A DNA stretch of 17,301 bases from an uncultured Holophagaceae bacterium. GTDB taxonomy: Bacteria > Acidobacteriota > Holophagae > Holophagales > Holophagaceae. The DNA lies in contig CAIYNT010000144.1 in NCBI GenBank assembly GCA_903927605.1, forward strand, positions 1-17,301, written 5' to 3'. This document shows, piece by piece, positions 1 through 7,855 of the stretch. Numbering within the stretch: the first letter of the stretch is position 1; each line of letters opens with the position of its first letter. The notes under the pieces are model-generated. The model was given only the letters and a program-made list of their open reading frames with translations, had not been told where the DNA came from and did not search any database. A program made the translations under genes and the position numbers.

Positions 1-1607
1 ATGGTCTGCCAGTAGAAGACGGCTCGACCTGCGATCAGGGGTTGGACAGTGGCTGTCCAGCGGCGATAGGACTTGGGCGGGTCCAGCAGGCGGAAGCCCC
101 AGGTGCCGCCCACCAGGTAGAGCCAGCCCAGGCTCAGGGCCACGGCGGGAACCAACCGGGCCGCCTGGCCACGGATCGCCTGGACCACCCCATAGACCGT
201 GCCGCCCACCAGTCCCAGTGCCATGAGGCGCAGGGGCGCGAGGAAAGGCGCAAGCTGGGTCTGGAGCTTCGTGCCACCGGTACCGAGGGCCAGGGCCGCC
301 AGCGCCGCCGCGAGCACCGCCAGCCCGCCGGCGAGGAGACCGCCCAGGCGCCGCGCCCGCGCAGGCTCCACCGCTCGGAACAAGTCCGCCAACAACAGGG
401 CGAGGAAGGGATAGCCCATGAGCAGGTACTTGCCCTGCTTGCTCTGCACCGCGCTCAGGAAGACGAAGGGCACCAGGAAGGCCAACAGCAGGAAGCGGGT
501 GGCGGGATCCCCGAGACGGCGCTCCCGGCGCAGGTGCAGGGCAAGCGCGGGCAGCAGCAGCACCCAGGGGAAGAAATCCCCCAGCAGGTACTCGCCGTAC
601 TTCCACCAGGGTTGGATGTGGTCCCAGGCCTTCGTGGCCCGCTCGAAGTTCTGGAGGACGACCAGCTCGTAGACGTAGTGGGCGCCGCCCTTGAGGCCCG
701 CGGCCACGTACCAGGGCGCGACGAGGAGCAGTGTGATGCCCAGTCCTGCCAGGATGTAGGTGCGGCGTAGGATCTTGAGATCCCGCTGCCAGGCGAGGAA
801 GACCGCAAGCAGTAGCACTGACAAGACGGGTGCCAACGGCCCCTTGGCGAGAAAGGCCAGGGCCAGCCAGACATAGGCCTTCAGGAACCAGCGGCGAGAA
901 TCATTATCAGAAAAGAACTCATCACGAGATGTCGGTTTGTCTCGTGTATCGGCAGAGCCGATACCGAGAAGACAGGAAGACCACGAAGAAAAAATTGATC
1001 CTTGGTTCGTGGTCTTTCCGTCTTCGTGGTTAATCAGTTCATCTTTTCCAAGGTTTTTTTCAGGTTGGATCAACAGCAGATACCCACCCAGCCAGCAGAG
1101 CCAGCTCCAGGCGAGCAGCGCCGAAAAGAGCAGATCAATCTGGATGAATTGGCTCTGCCAGAACCAGAGGGGCGTGGTGGCCAGGATCAGGGCCGCGGGC
1201 GTGGCCGTGCCCGGTGCCAGGAAGCGCGCGGCCCAGCGCCGGAAGGACGAGAGGAAGGCCACGGCGGCGAGCGCCGAGGGCAGGCGCAGGGCCCAGGCCG
1301 CCACCCCCTGGGTGAAACCGAGGCCGCCTGTGAGCGTGTCCAGCAGCAGCGAGGAGGCCTTCATCACCCAGTAGTAGAGGATCGGCTTCTCGCTGTAGGG
1401 CACGCCGTTCAGGTAGGGCAGCAGCCAGCTGCCCGTGTGCCGCATCTCCTTCACGCACTGGGCGAAGTCCGGCTCGTCCGGCGCCCAGAGGTCGCGCATG
1501 GGCAGCACCACCAGCAGCAGGATGGCGAAGAGCAATTCCGGCGCATGGGCCCGCAGCCATCTGGCAAACCGATCCCGAAAAGGCAACTGAGGTGAAGATC
1601 CATCCAT
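1..1607 (-). CDS. ArnT/PMT-family membrane glycosyltransferase, 3' end beyond window, with in-frame repeat insertion
   Basis: My translation from ATG at 1607 stays open for 535 codons to the left edge, so the C-terminus is missing. The N-terminal region has the family hallmark of lipid-linked sugar transferases: W-A-P-D-E-P at residues 41-46 (acidic pair D44-E45, the catalytic loop position in ArnT), then LNGVPYSEKP at 67-74, followed by many hydrophobic segments. The family moves a sugar from a polyprenyl phosphate to lipid A or another acceptor on the periplasmic face of the inner membrane. Residues of about 183-237 are hydrophilic, AT-rich at the DNA level and derived from a palindromic repeat (see separate entry); the second glycosyltransferase in this window has only a short loop there. 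The start is preceded by GGAG at close spacing. The sugar and acceptor are unknown; the neighbouring ArnA-like gene suggests a pentose. The family call is firm, the substrate is not. Confidence 0.85.
   Translation of the reverse strand, partial: MDGSSPQLPFRDRFARWLRAHAPELLFAILLLVVLPMRDLWAPDEPDFAQCVKEMRHTGSWLLPYLNGVPYSEKPILYYWVMKASSLLLDTLTGGLGFTQGVAAWALRLPSALAAVAFLSSFRRWAARFLAPGTATPAALILATTPLWFWQSQFIQIDLLFSALLAWSWLCWLGGYLLLIQPEKNLGKDELINHEDGKTTNQGSIFSSWSSCLLGIGSADTRDKPTSRDEFFSDNDSRRWFLKAYVWLALAFLAKGPLAPVLSVLLLAVFLAWQRDLKILRRTYILAGLGITLLLVAPWYVAAGLKGGAHYVYELVVLQNFERATKAWDHIQPWWKYGEYLLGDFFPWVLLLPALALHLRRERRLGDPATRFLLLAFLVPFVFLSAVQSKQGKYLLMGYPFLALLLADLFRAVEPARARRLGGLLAGGLAVLAAALAALALGTGGTKLQTQLAPFLAPLRLMALGLVGGTVYGVVQAIRGQAARLVPAVALSLGWLYLVGGTWGFRLLDPPKSYRRWTATVQPLIAGRAVFYWQT
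897..1063. repeat. Palindromic element inserted in frame in the glycosyltransferase gene (copy A)
   Basis: An AT-rich island in GC-rich coding DNA. Its core is an imperfect hairpin with arms at 963-987 and 1006-1030 (21 of 25 positions pair), made of the same CCACGAAGAC-type units as the intergenic element at 3814-3879. Next to it is a second palindrome, 946-964 (8-bp perfect stem, 3-base loop, extended by TCTCG/CGAGA around one bulged base). The outer edges are weakly inverted too: TCAGAAAAGA near 907 against a matching AAAAGATGA on the other strand near 1040. The exact ends are estimated from where the protein stops resembling its paralogue. The element adds about 55 codons without a stop or frameshift. 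Confidence 0.8.
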
Positions 1608-1660
1608 GTCTCCATCTTCCCCTGGAAGCGGCCTTTCCGCCCAGCGCGATAGAATGGGAC

Positions 1661-1984
1661 ATGACTCCTGCGCTCCTCAGCCTCCTGCTCCTGACCGCCA
1701 CCACAAGCCACGCGCGTGTGGCCCTGAGTCCGGAACCCGCCTCCTCCGACGGGGTGGCAGAGGAGGTCAAGCAGGCGGCCAAGGAAGTCGGTCAAGACAT
1801 CAAGCAAGGGGCCAAGGAGGGCGGCCTGGCGGTCGGCCATGCGGTCAAGAAGGCAGGCAAGGCGGTCGGCCATACCGCCAAGGAAGGTGGCAAAGCCGTG
1901 GGCCATGGCGCCAAGACCGCGGGCAAGGGCGTCGCCAAAGGCGCAAAGGAAGCGGCGCATGGCGTCAAGGAGGCGGTGAAGTAG
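1661..1984 (+). CDS. Small exported protein of seven tandem 11-residue repeats (LEA/apolipoprotein-like)
   Basis: 107 residues. Residues 1-18 are a short hydrophobic leader ending in SHA, a plausible signal peptidase I site, although it lacks the usual basic N-terminus. After a spacer, residues 32-107 fall into seven consecutive 11-mers, for example AGKAVGHTAKE and GGKAVGHGAKT, with alanine, glycine and lysine in fixed places. The DNA shows the matching 33-base period from about 1754. Eleven-residue periodicity is known from group 3 LEA proteins and apolipoproteins, where it forms long amphipathic helices that protect proteins or bind membranes. That role is only an inference here. I chose ATG at 1661 because it gives the leader; an in-frame GTG at 1592 would start inside the divergent gene and spoil it. 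The Shine-Dalgarno sequence is weak (GGGA). It is divergent from the glycosyltransferase at 1607, with 53 bases between. Confidence 0.7.
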   Translation: MTPALLSLLLLTATTSHARVALSPEPASSDGVAEEVKQAAKEVGQDIKQGAKEGGLAVGHAVKKAGKAVGHTAKEGGKAVGHGAKTAGKGVAKGAKEAAHGVKEAVK

Positions 1985-2117
1985 GCTGTGGGCTGTGGGC
2001 TGAAGGAAAGACGGGCCCTGGCAAATCAAGCGGCCACTACAAAATCTCCGGCCCAAAGGCGAAGGTCGCTGCGGCCCGCAGGGCCGCCTCAGGGATCCCT
2101 TCCTTCAGCCCACAGCC
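1985..2117. repeat. Intergenic inverted repeat between convergent genes, possible bidirectional terminator
   Basis: A perfect 18-bp inverted repeat, GGCTGTGGGCTGAAGGAA at 1991-2008 and its complement at 2100-2117, encloses 91 bases. The right arm touches the stop codon of the minus-strand glycosyltransferase (TAA, 2118-2120). The left arm follows the plus-strand stop (1982-1984) after one extra GCTGTG. Each transcript would therefore carry almost the same 3' leader. Inside are a strong hairpin (GCGGCCC-GCA-GGGCCGC, 2071-2087) and a 10-bp palindrome AGGGATCCCT (2091-2100). No U-run follows, so this is not a standard intrinsic terminator. It may be a dispersed repeat of MITE or REP type. Confidence 0.75.
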
Positions 2118-3782
2118 TTATCGCCTGCGCGCCACCACCGCGGCCGAACTACGCGCCACTTCCTCCCAGCGGGCCCTCTCCTCGGGGCCCAGCTGCTTCC
2201 AATTGGAGGTCTTGGCCAGCACCAGCACGGGCCTTGAGGGATCTTCGGCCTTCATGCGGTCGGCCATGGCGCCCAGAGCTGACGGGTCCTCATTGAACCA
2301 ACGGGCCGCATCCGGCAGGCGCTGACGGCCGTACTCCAGTTCCCCGGTGCCCGCCACCACCACCACCCGGCTCCGGGCGTAGAAGGGAAGGCCCTGGAAG
2401 TAGGTGCCATAGCTGATCCACTGCGCATTCACTGGAGCTCTCCGTACGAGCTCCAGCACCGACTTGCCGGATCCGGCCGCAGCCTGGGCGGCCACGATCA
2501 GCAGCCAAAGGAGCGCGCCGATGGCTGTCTTCAGGCGGAGTGTCGTGAGGCCCTTCGGCTGGTGGGTCCACAGGCCCAGGCCTATGAAGCCCGTGGCCAG
2601 GGCCAGCATCCAGCCGAAGCCTGCCAGGTCCCCGCGGAAGAGGGCTTCGGCCAGGAGGAAGATGCCACCCAGCAGGATCAGTTCCTTCCCCATACGACGC
2701 TGTGCCACCCGTTCCTCACCCGCGCGCTCGAAGGTGCAGGCCAGCGCGGCCAGCGGCACGAGGGCAGGCAGGATATAGGGCGGCAGCTTGGAGCCGGACA
2801 GACTGAAGAAGGCCAGAGGCCAGAGGAAGGCCAGGGCCGTGATCCCCACGACCCACCGGGCCAGTTGATCCTGGCTCTGGGGCCCCCTGCCCCTCAGGAA
2901 GGTCCAGCTCCGCTTCAATCCCAGGACCGAAACAGACAACCAGGGCAGCAGGCCCACGGCAAGGATTCCGATGAAGTAGAGCTTGTCCAGCACCCAGTTG
3001 TTGGAACCCTGCCGGGCGTGCTCGTGGGTAAGGAAGCGGGTGAAGTGCTCGTGGATGAAGAAGAACTGGGCGTGACCCGGATTGGCCTTATCCACCGCCC
3101 AGAACCAGGGCACTACCAAGACCAGATAGAGCAGCCAGCTCAGGGGGTCCAGGGCCGTACGGAACACGGCCAGGCGCAGGGTCTTGTCCTTCCAGGCGAA
3201 GGGCAGGGAGAAAAGCAGGATGCCCCCCATGAGGACCACCTCCGCCAGCCCCTTGGTCAGCATGGCGCCTGCCAGCAGGACGAAGGTCAGCAGTGTCCAC
3301 GCGAAGGCTGGCGCGTCCTCACGCCGTCGGACCACCGCCTCCACGAAGGCAGCGAGGGCGGCCACCAGGAATGCGCTGAAGAGGGCATCGAGGGTGAGCA
3401 GCTGCCCCACCAGGAAGGCCAGTAGACCCGTGGCCGCCATGAAGGGCGCCCACAGCGGATCCCGCGCGCCCAGGCGCTTGGCCAGCCGCCAGGCGGCCCA
3501 GATCATCAATCCCGAAGCCAGGGCCAGCGGCAGCCGCGCCGCCGCGCCAGTCACCCCGAAGAGCTTCATGCTGAGGGCCGACAGCCAGTACTGCAGGGGC
3601 GGTTTCTCGAAATAGAGCACGCCATTCAGGTGCGGCGTCAACCAGTCCCCCGTGGCCAGCATCTCCCGCGGAATCTCCGCGTAGCGCCCCTCATCCGGCT
3701 CCCAGAGGGGCCGCACCAGCAGCGGCAGCAGACCCAGGAAGAACCAGAGGAGGAGGAGCGAGGTGCGTTCGCGGCGCGTCAT
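2118..3782 (-). CDS. ArnT/PMT-family membrane glycosyltransferase (4-amino-4-deoxy-L-arabinose transferase-like)
   Basis: 554 residues, the usual length for ArnT-like enzymes. The N-terminal pattern is textbook: WEPDEGRYAEIPREM at residues 27-41, then GDWLTPHLNGVLYFEKPPLQYW, which forms the periplasmic active-site loops after the first membrane helix (D30-E31 acidic pair). About a dozen hydrophobic segments follow, then a soluble C-terminal part. Such enzymes transfer a sugar from undecaprenyl phosphate to lipid A or a related acceptor. I chose ATG at 3782 because it begins with a basic stretch before the first helix. A GTG 36 bases upstream (3818) would read into the hairpin repeat. The Shine-Dalgarno sequence is poor. 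It lies downstream of the ArnA-like gene on the same strand, separated by the hairpin element. It may act on the pentose made there, but this is inferred. Confidence 0.88.
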   Translation of the reverse strand: MTRRERTSLLLLWFFLGLLPLLVRPLWEPDEGRYAEIPREMLATGDWLTPHLNGVLYFEKPPLQYWLSALSMKLFGVTGAAARLPLALASGLMIWAAWRLAKRLGARDPLWAPFMAATGLLAFLVGQLLTLDALFSAFLVAALAAFVEAVVRRREDAPAFAWTLLTFVLLAGAMLTKGLAEVVLMGGILLFSLPFAWKDKTLRLAVFRTALDPLSWLLYLVLVVPWFWAVDKANPGHAQFFFIHEHFTRFLTHEHARQGSNNWVLDKLYFIGILAVGLLPWLSVSVLGLKRSWTFLRGRGPQSQDQLARWVVGITALAFLWPLAFFSLSGSKLPPYILPALVPLAALACTFERAGEERVAQRRMGKELILLGGIFLLAEALFRGDLAGFGWMLALATGFIGLGLWTHQPKGLTTLRLKTAIGALLWLLIVAAQAAAGSGKSVLELVRRAPVNAQWISYGTYFQGLPFYARSRVVVVAGTGELEYGRQRLPDAARWFNEDPSALGAMADRMKAEDPSRPVLVLAKTSNWKQLGPEERARWEEVARSSAAVVARRR

Positions 3783-3804
3783 GGGTTGAGGCTCATCCAA
3801 AAGG

Positions 3805-3885
3805 AAAAAATTCACCACGAAGACGGGAAGACCACGAAGGGGGCCAGGTATTTCTTCGTGGTCTTCCCGTCTTCGTGGTTAAGCA
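3805..3885. repeat. Intergenic palindromic element (copy B), possible minus-strand terminator or attenuator
   Basis: A perfect 26-bp inverted repeat: arms 3814-3839 and 3854-3879, loop of 14 bases. The arms are built from two CCACGAAG units separated by ACGGGAAGA. On the minus strand the stem is followed after three bases by a run of six T, so it resembles an intrinsic terminator or attenuator between the ArnA-like gene (stop 3899) and the glycosyltransferase (start 3782). It shares its arm units with the copy inside the first glycosyltransferase and, more loosely, with the copy at 6117-6210. Similar CCACGAAG-type repeats are common between genes in many bacteria and give spurious short peptides containing HEDxKTT. 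Confidence 0.85.
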
Positions 3886-3898
3886 CTTTCTCCTGACC

Positions 3899-4951
3899 TC
3901 AGTTCTCCGTCTCCACGACCTTCTCCAGCGACTTGTGCTCTTCAACGAAGAAGTCCATGGCCTTCTTCAGGGAGTCCTTCATGGAGACCTTGGGGTCGAA
4001 GCCGAAGGTCTCTTTCATGCGCTTGATGCTGGGGGTGCGACGGGCCACGTCCTGATAGCCCTTGCCGTAGAACTCGCCGCTGCCGGTCTCCACCATGCGG
4101 CCTTCGGGGATGCCGCGTTCGATGCGGAAGGGATGGTCCTTCCAGATGGCGATCATCATCTCGGCGATCTCGCGAACACTGAAGTCGTTGGCCGGGTTCC
4201 CGATGTTGAAGATGCCGCCGTTGGCCTTGCCGCCCTCGTTGCGCAGGATGCCCATGAGGCCGTCCATGGCGTCGCTCACGTCGCAGAAGCAGCGATGGGC
4301 ATGGCCGCCATCCACCAGGTTGAGAGGCTCGCCGTTGAACAGGTTCCAGCTGAACTGGGTCACCAGGCGGCTGCTGCCCTCCTTGGCGGTGTTGAGGCTG
4401 TCGAGCTTGGGGCCCATCCAGTTGAAGGGACGGAACAGCGTGAACTGCAGGCCCTGCTGGAAGCCGTAGGCCCAGATCACGCGATCCAGGAGCTGCTTGC
4501 TGGTGCTGTAGATCCAGCGATTCATGGGGATGGGCCCCGTGACCAGCGGCGATTCGTGCTCGTCGAATTCCGCGTCGGGGCACATGCCATAGACCTCGGA
4601 CGTGCTGGGGAAGATCACCCGCTTCTTGTACTTCACGCACTGGCGGATGACGCGGAGGTTCTCCTCGAAGTCCAGCTCGAAGACCCGCAGGGGATCGGTG
4701 ACGTAGACCTTGGGGGTGGCGATGGCCACCAGGGGCAGTACCACGTCGCACTTCTTGATGTGGTACTCGATCCACTCCTTGGAGATGGTCACGTCGCCCT
4801 CTACGAAGTGGAAGCGGGGATTGGCCAGGTGGTCCGTCACCTTGTTGGTGCCCAGGTCCAGGCCATAGACCTCCCAGTCCGTATCCTGCATGATGCGGTC
4901 CACCAGATGGGAACCGATAAAGCCGTTGACACCGAGGATGAGGACCTTCAC
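3899..4951 (-). CDS. UDP-glucuronic acid decarboxylase, ArnA C-terminal-domain type (UDP-4-keto-pentose synthase)
   Basis: 350 residues, closely matching the dehydrogenase/decarboxylase half of E. coli ArnA from memory. It is an extended SDR enzyme: Rossmann motif G7xxG10xxG13, acidic D32 for NAD ribose, catalytic STSEVYG with S118-E119 (equivalent to ArnA S433-E434), Y148xxxK152, and GKGYQDV at 296-302 followed by R305 (equivalent to ArnA R619). The reaction is NAD-dependent oxidation and decarboxylation of UDP-glucuronate to UDP-4-keto-pentose; some relatives go on to UDP-xylose. The formyltransferase half of ArnA is absent. The start is GTG with AAGGAG five bases upstream. It lies 55 bases after the MDR dehydrogenase gene and upstream of an ArnT-like transferase, which supports a role in lipid or glycan pentose modification. 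No arnB, arnC or arnD is in the window, so the final sugar is uncertain. Confidence 0.9.
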   Translation of the reverse strand: MKVLILGVNGFIGSHLVDRIMQDTDWEVYGLDLGTNKVTDHLANPRFHFVEGDVTISKEWIEYHIKKCDVVLPLVAIATPKVYVTDPLRVFELDFEENLRVIRQCVKYKKRVIFPSTSEVYGMCPDAEFDEHESPLVTGPIPMNRWIYSTSKQLLDRVIWAYGFQQGLQFTLFRPFNWMGPKLDSLNTAKEGSSRLVTQFSWNLFNGEPLNLVDGGHAHRCFCDVSDAMDGLMGILRNEGGKANGGIFNIGNPANDFSVREIAEMMIAIWKDHPFRIERGIPEGRMVETGSGEFYGKGYQDVARRTPSIKRMKETFGFDPKVSMKDSLKKAMDFFVEEHKSLEKVVETEN

Positions 4952-4956
4952 GGGGA

Positions 4957-4962
4957 CTCCTT
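4957..4962 (-). promoter_or_regulatory. Ribosome binding site fixing the GTG start of the ArnA-like gene
   Basis: AAGGAG lies five bases before GTG at 4951-4949. No ATG fits, and the protein sequence from this GTG (MKVLILGVNGFIG) lines up with the first strand of the Rossmann fold. Confidence 0.8.
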
Positions 4963-5006
4963 GCGCAAACAGGTGAGTTTACCAGGACACGATGGCGATG
5001 TCCGGC

Positions 5007-6068
5007 TCAGATCCTGCACACCACCTTGCCGAAGCCCTGCCCCGCCTCCAGGTGGCGTTGGGCCGCGGGGTAGTCGGCCAGCTCGAAGACCCGGTCGATC
5101 ACCGGGCGGAAGGGCGGGTTGGTGGGATTGCGCTGGAGCAGGGACAGCAGGGTCCAGAGGTGCTCCCGGCGGCCCATGTACGAGCCCCGGATCTGGATCT
5201 GCTTGGCGAAGAGGCTGCGCAGGTCGAAGCTCGTCTCGCGGCCCGTCGTGGCCCCGCAGGTGACGATGCGGCCACCCCGGGCGCAGACGCTCAGGCTGGT
5301 GCCCCAGGTGGCTGCGCCCGTGTGCTCGAAGACCATCTCCACGCCCCGCCTGCCCGTCAGCTCGCGCACCTTCTCCGCCAGGGCCTTCAGGTCGCCGCGA
5401 ACCACCACATGCTCGGCACCCAGGTCCCAGCACTGCATGGCCTTGGCCTCGCTGCCCACGACGGCGATGGCCGTGCCGCCCAGGGCCTTCACCAGCTGGA
5501 TGGCCGCGCTGCCCACGCCGCTGCCGCCGCCCCAGATGAGCACGGTCTCGCCGGGCCGCAGAGCCGCCTTGTGGACGAGCATCTCCCAAGCCGTGAGGAA
5601 CACGAGCGGAAAGGCCGCCGCCTGCTCGAAGCTCCAGTTCTGCGGGATGGGTAGCAGGTTCGCCGCGGGCACCAGCACGTGCGTGGCCGCCGTCCCATCG
5701 CAGACATGGCCCAGCACGCCATAGCTGCCACAGAGCATGTCATCGCCCCGCAGGCAGGCCGGGCACACGCCGCAGCTGAGGCCCGGGGCAATCATCACGC
5801 TGCCGCCCAGTTCCACGCCCGGCGGCAGCACCGTGCCCTCGCCCACCGCATCCAGGGTGCCTGCACCATCGCTGCCCGGCGTGAGTGGGAGGGGGAGCGG
5901 ATAGCCCGGCAGGCCGACGGTGGTCCAGAGGTCCAGGTGGTTGAGGGCCATGGCCTGCAACCCGATGCGCACCCAGCCCGGCTTCGGCTCCGCGGGCACG
6001 AAGGCCTCCCACACCAGTGAGCCGGCCGGACCGTGTTGGTGGATGCGGAAGCGGAAGGCTTCGGCCAT
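5007..6068 (-). CDS. Zinc-lobe medium-chain dehydrogenase/reductase (alcohol dehydrogenase or quinone-reductase-like)
   Basis: 353 residues of the MDR superfamily. The GroES-like N-terminal half has ALNHLDLW (41-48) and TPGSDGAGTL (63-72). Four cysteines in the structural zinc lobe are intact (C99, C102, C105, C113; C-x2-C-x2-C-x7-C). The cofactor domain has GGGSGVG at 180-186. The usual catalytic-zinc cysteine appears to be replaced by the N-H of ALNHLD, as in the Zn_ADH_like1 type, so the chemistry may be reduction of an enone or quinone, or alcohol oxidation; the substrate is unknown. The ATG at 6068 is chosen over one 45 bases upstream because it has AGGAG seven bases before it and begins at the conserved domain. 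It lies 55 bases upstream of the ArnA-like gene and may be co-transcribed with it, without an obvious functional link. Confidence 0.85.
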   Translation of the reverse strand: MAEAFRFRIHQHGPAGSLVWEAFVPAEPKPGWVRIGLQAMALNHLDLWTTVGLPGYPLPLPLTPGSDGAGTLDAVGEGTVLPPGVELGGSVMIAPGLSCGVCPACLRGDDMLCGSYGVLGHVCDGTAATHVLVPAANLLPIPQNWSFEQAAAFPLVFLTAWEMLVHKAALRPGETVLIWGGGSGVGSAAIQLVKALGGTAIAVVGSEAKAMQCWDLGAEHVVVRGDLKALAEKVRELTGRRGVEMVFEHTGAATWGTSLSVCARGGRIVTCGATTGRETSFDLRSLFAKQIQIRGSYMGRREHLWTLLSLLQRNPTNPPFRPVIDRVFELADYPAAQRHLEAGQGFGKVVCRI

Positions 6069-6116
6069 GGGTAACTCCTGTGACTCACCTTCACGAGGGA
6101 CGAACGGAATCAAAGA

Positions 6117-6210
6117 ATTTTCACCACCAAGGCACCAAGACCGCCAAGCACTACATGAGCACTGTTGTTTGCTTTTCTTGGTGCCTTGGAGTCTTGGTGG
6201 TGATTATTTA
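6117..6210. repeat. Intergenic palindromic element (copy C)
   Basis: An imperfect inverted repeat with arms of about 27 and 26 bases at 6122-6148 and 6177-6202. It is built from CACCACCAAG, GGCACCAAG and similar units, flanked by A/T-rich ends. Layout and units resemble copy B, with CCAAGGC in place of CGAAGAC. It lies between the gpsA stop (6226) and the MDR start (6068) on the minus strand. No clear U-run follows in either direction. Confidence 0.75.
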
Positions 6211-6225
6211 GGAACACCTTGGGAA

Positions 6226-7216
6226 CTACTCCGACTTGAGCGACCGCGTCATCAGTCGCCGCACGGCCTCCTGGGGGGATTCGCCGTTGAGGAGGCGCAG
6301 CACCTCGGCCGCGATGGGCAGGTCGAGGCCGTGTTCTTTCGCCAGGGCGAGCGCGGCCTCGGTGGTGAACATGCCCTCGATGACCTGCCCGCCCAGGGCG
6401 TCCCGGGCGGCGTCCACGCTCTGGCCCCTGCCCACCATTTCGCCAAAGGTGCGATTGCGGCTCTGGGGTCCCGTGGCCGTGAGCAGCAGGTCACCCATGC
6501 CCGCCAGACCCATCACCGTCGCGGGCTGGCCGCCCAGCACCTCCACGAGCCGAGCCATCTCCGCCAGGCCGCGCGTGATGAGAGCCGCCCGGGCGTTGTA
6601 GCCCAGGCCCAGCCCGTCCACCAGGCCCGCGGCGATGGCGAGGACGTTCTTCAAGGCGCCGCAGAGCTCCGTGCCCACCACGTCGCGGCTGAGGTAGATG
6701 CGCAGCTTGTCGCAAGCCAACTGGGCCTGCAGAGCCTTGGCGCGGTCGTCGGAAACCGTGGGCGGCAGCGCCAGTACGATGGCCGTGGGCACACCCAGGG
6801 ACACCTCGTCGGCGAAGGAGGGGCCGGACAGGGCGCCCACGGGCACGTCCAGCACGCCCGTGAGGGCCTGCGACAGCGTCTGGTGGGTGCTCTGGAGGAT
6901 GCCCTTGCTGACGTGGATCACCAGCTCCGGGCGGTTCGGGGTGCGCGGCAGCAGGCCGCGCCAGGCCTCCGGCGTCACCTGGGTGGGCATGGCCGAGATC
7001 CACAGCGGCGCCGCGAAAGCAGCGGTGGGATCGTCCGACGTCGACAGGCCCTCGGGAAACGCGACATCCTTCAAGCGCAGGTGCCGCCGCGTGGCGGCCA
7101 TCTGGGCCATCTCGTCGGGGAAATTGCCCCAGAGTGCCACCTGTGCGCCCTTCCGGGCCCAGGTGATGGCCAGGGCCGTGCCCCAGGCGCCGGAGCCGAA
7201 GACACCGATATCGGCC

Positions 7217-7224
<8 letters not shown>
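6226..7224 (-). CDS. gpsA: NAD(P)-dependent sn-glycerol-3-phosphate dehydrogenase
   Basis: 332 residues, the normal length. It reduces dihydroxyacetone phosphate to sn-glycerol-3-phosphate for phospholipid synthesis in the cytoplasm. The nucleotide-binding motif GSGAWGTA is at residues 10-17, VSKGI at 105-109 (K107), the conserved lysine in ELCGALKN at K192, and GLAGMGDLLLTATG with the SRNR signature at 255-258. The start ATG overlaps the end of plsY by 8 bases, with AAGGAGA just upstream inside plsY, which points to translational coupling. The neighbour plsY uses its product, so the pair forms the first two steps of phosphatidate synthesis. Confidence 0.95.
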
Positions 7225-7843
<619 letters not shown>

Positions 7844-7855
7844 GGACGCAGTGTA

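Noticed and set aside
1..1607. Possible pseudogene: the repeat within the first glycosyltransferase suggested a disrupted gene
   Set aside because: Codon-by-codon translation from 1607 to the left edge shows no stop and no frame change; the sequence after the insert is still a normal family sequence.
3783..3818. Longer N-terminus of the second glycosyltransferase from GTG at 3818
   Set aside because: It reads into the hairpin repeat, has no ribosome binding site, and ATG at 3782 gives a normal family start.
3875..5263. 462-codon plus-strand frame opposite the ArnA-like gene
   Set aside because: It is antisense to a gene that matches ArnA motif by motif; the translated protein is His/Val/Asp-rich and resembles no family.
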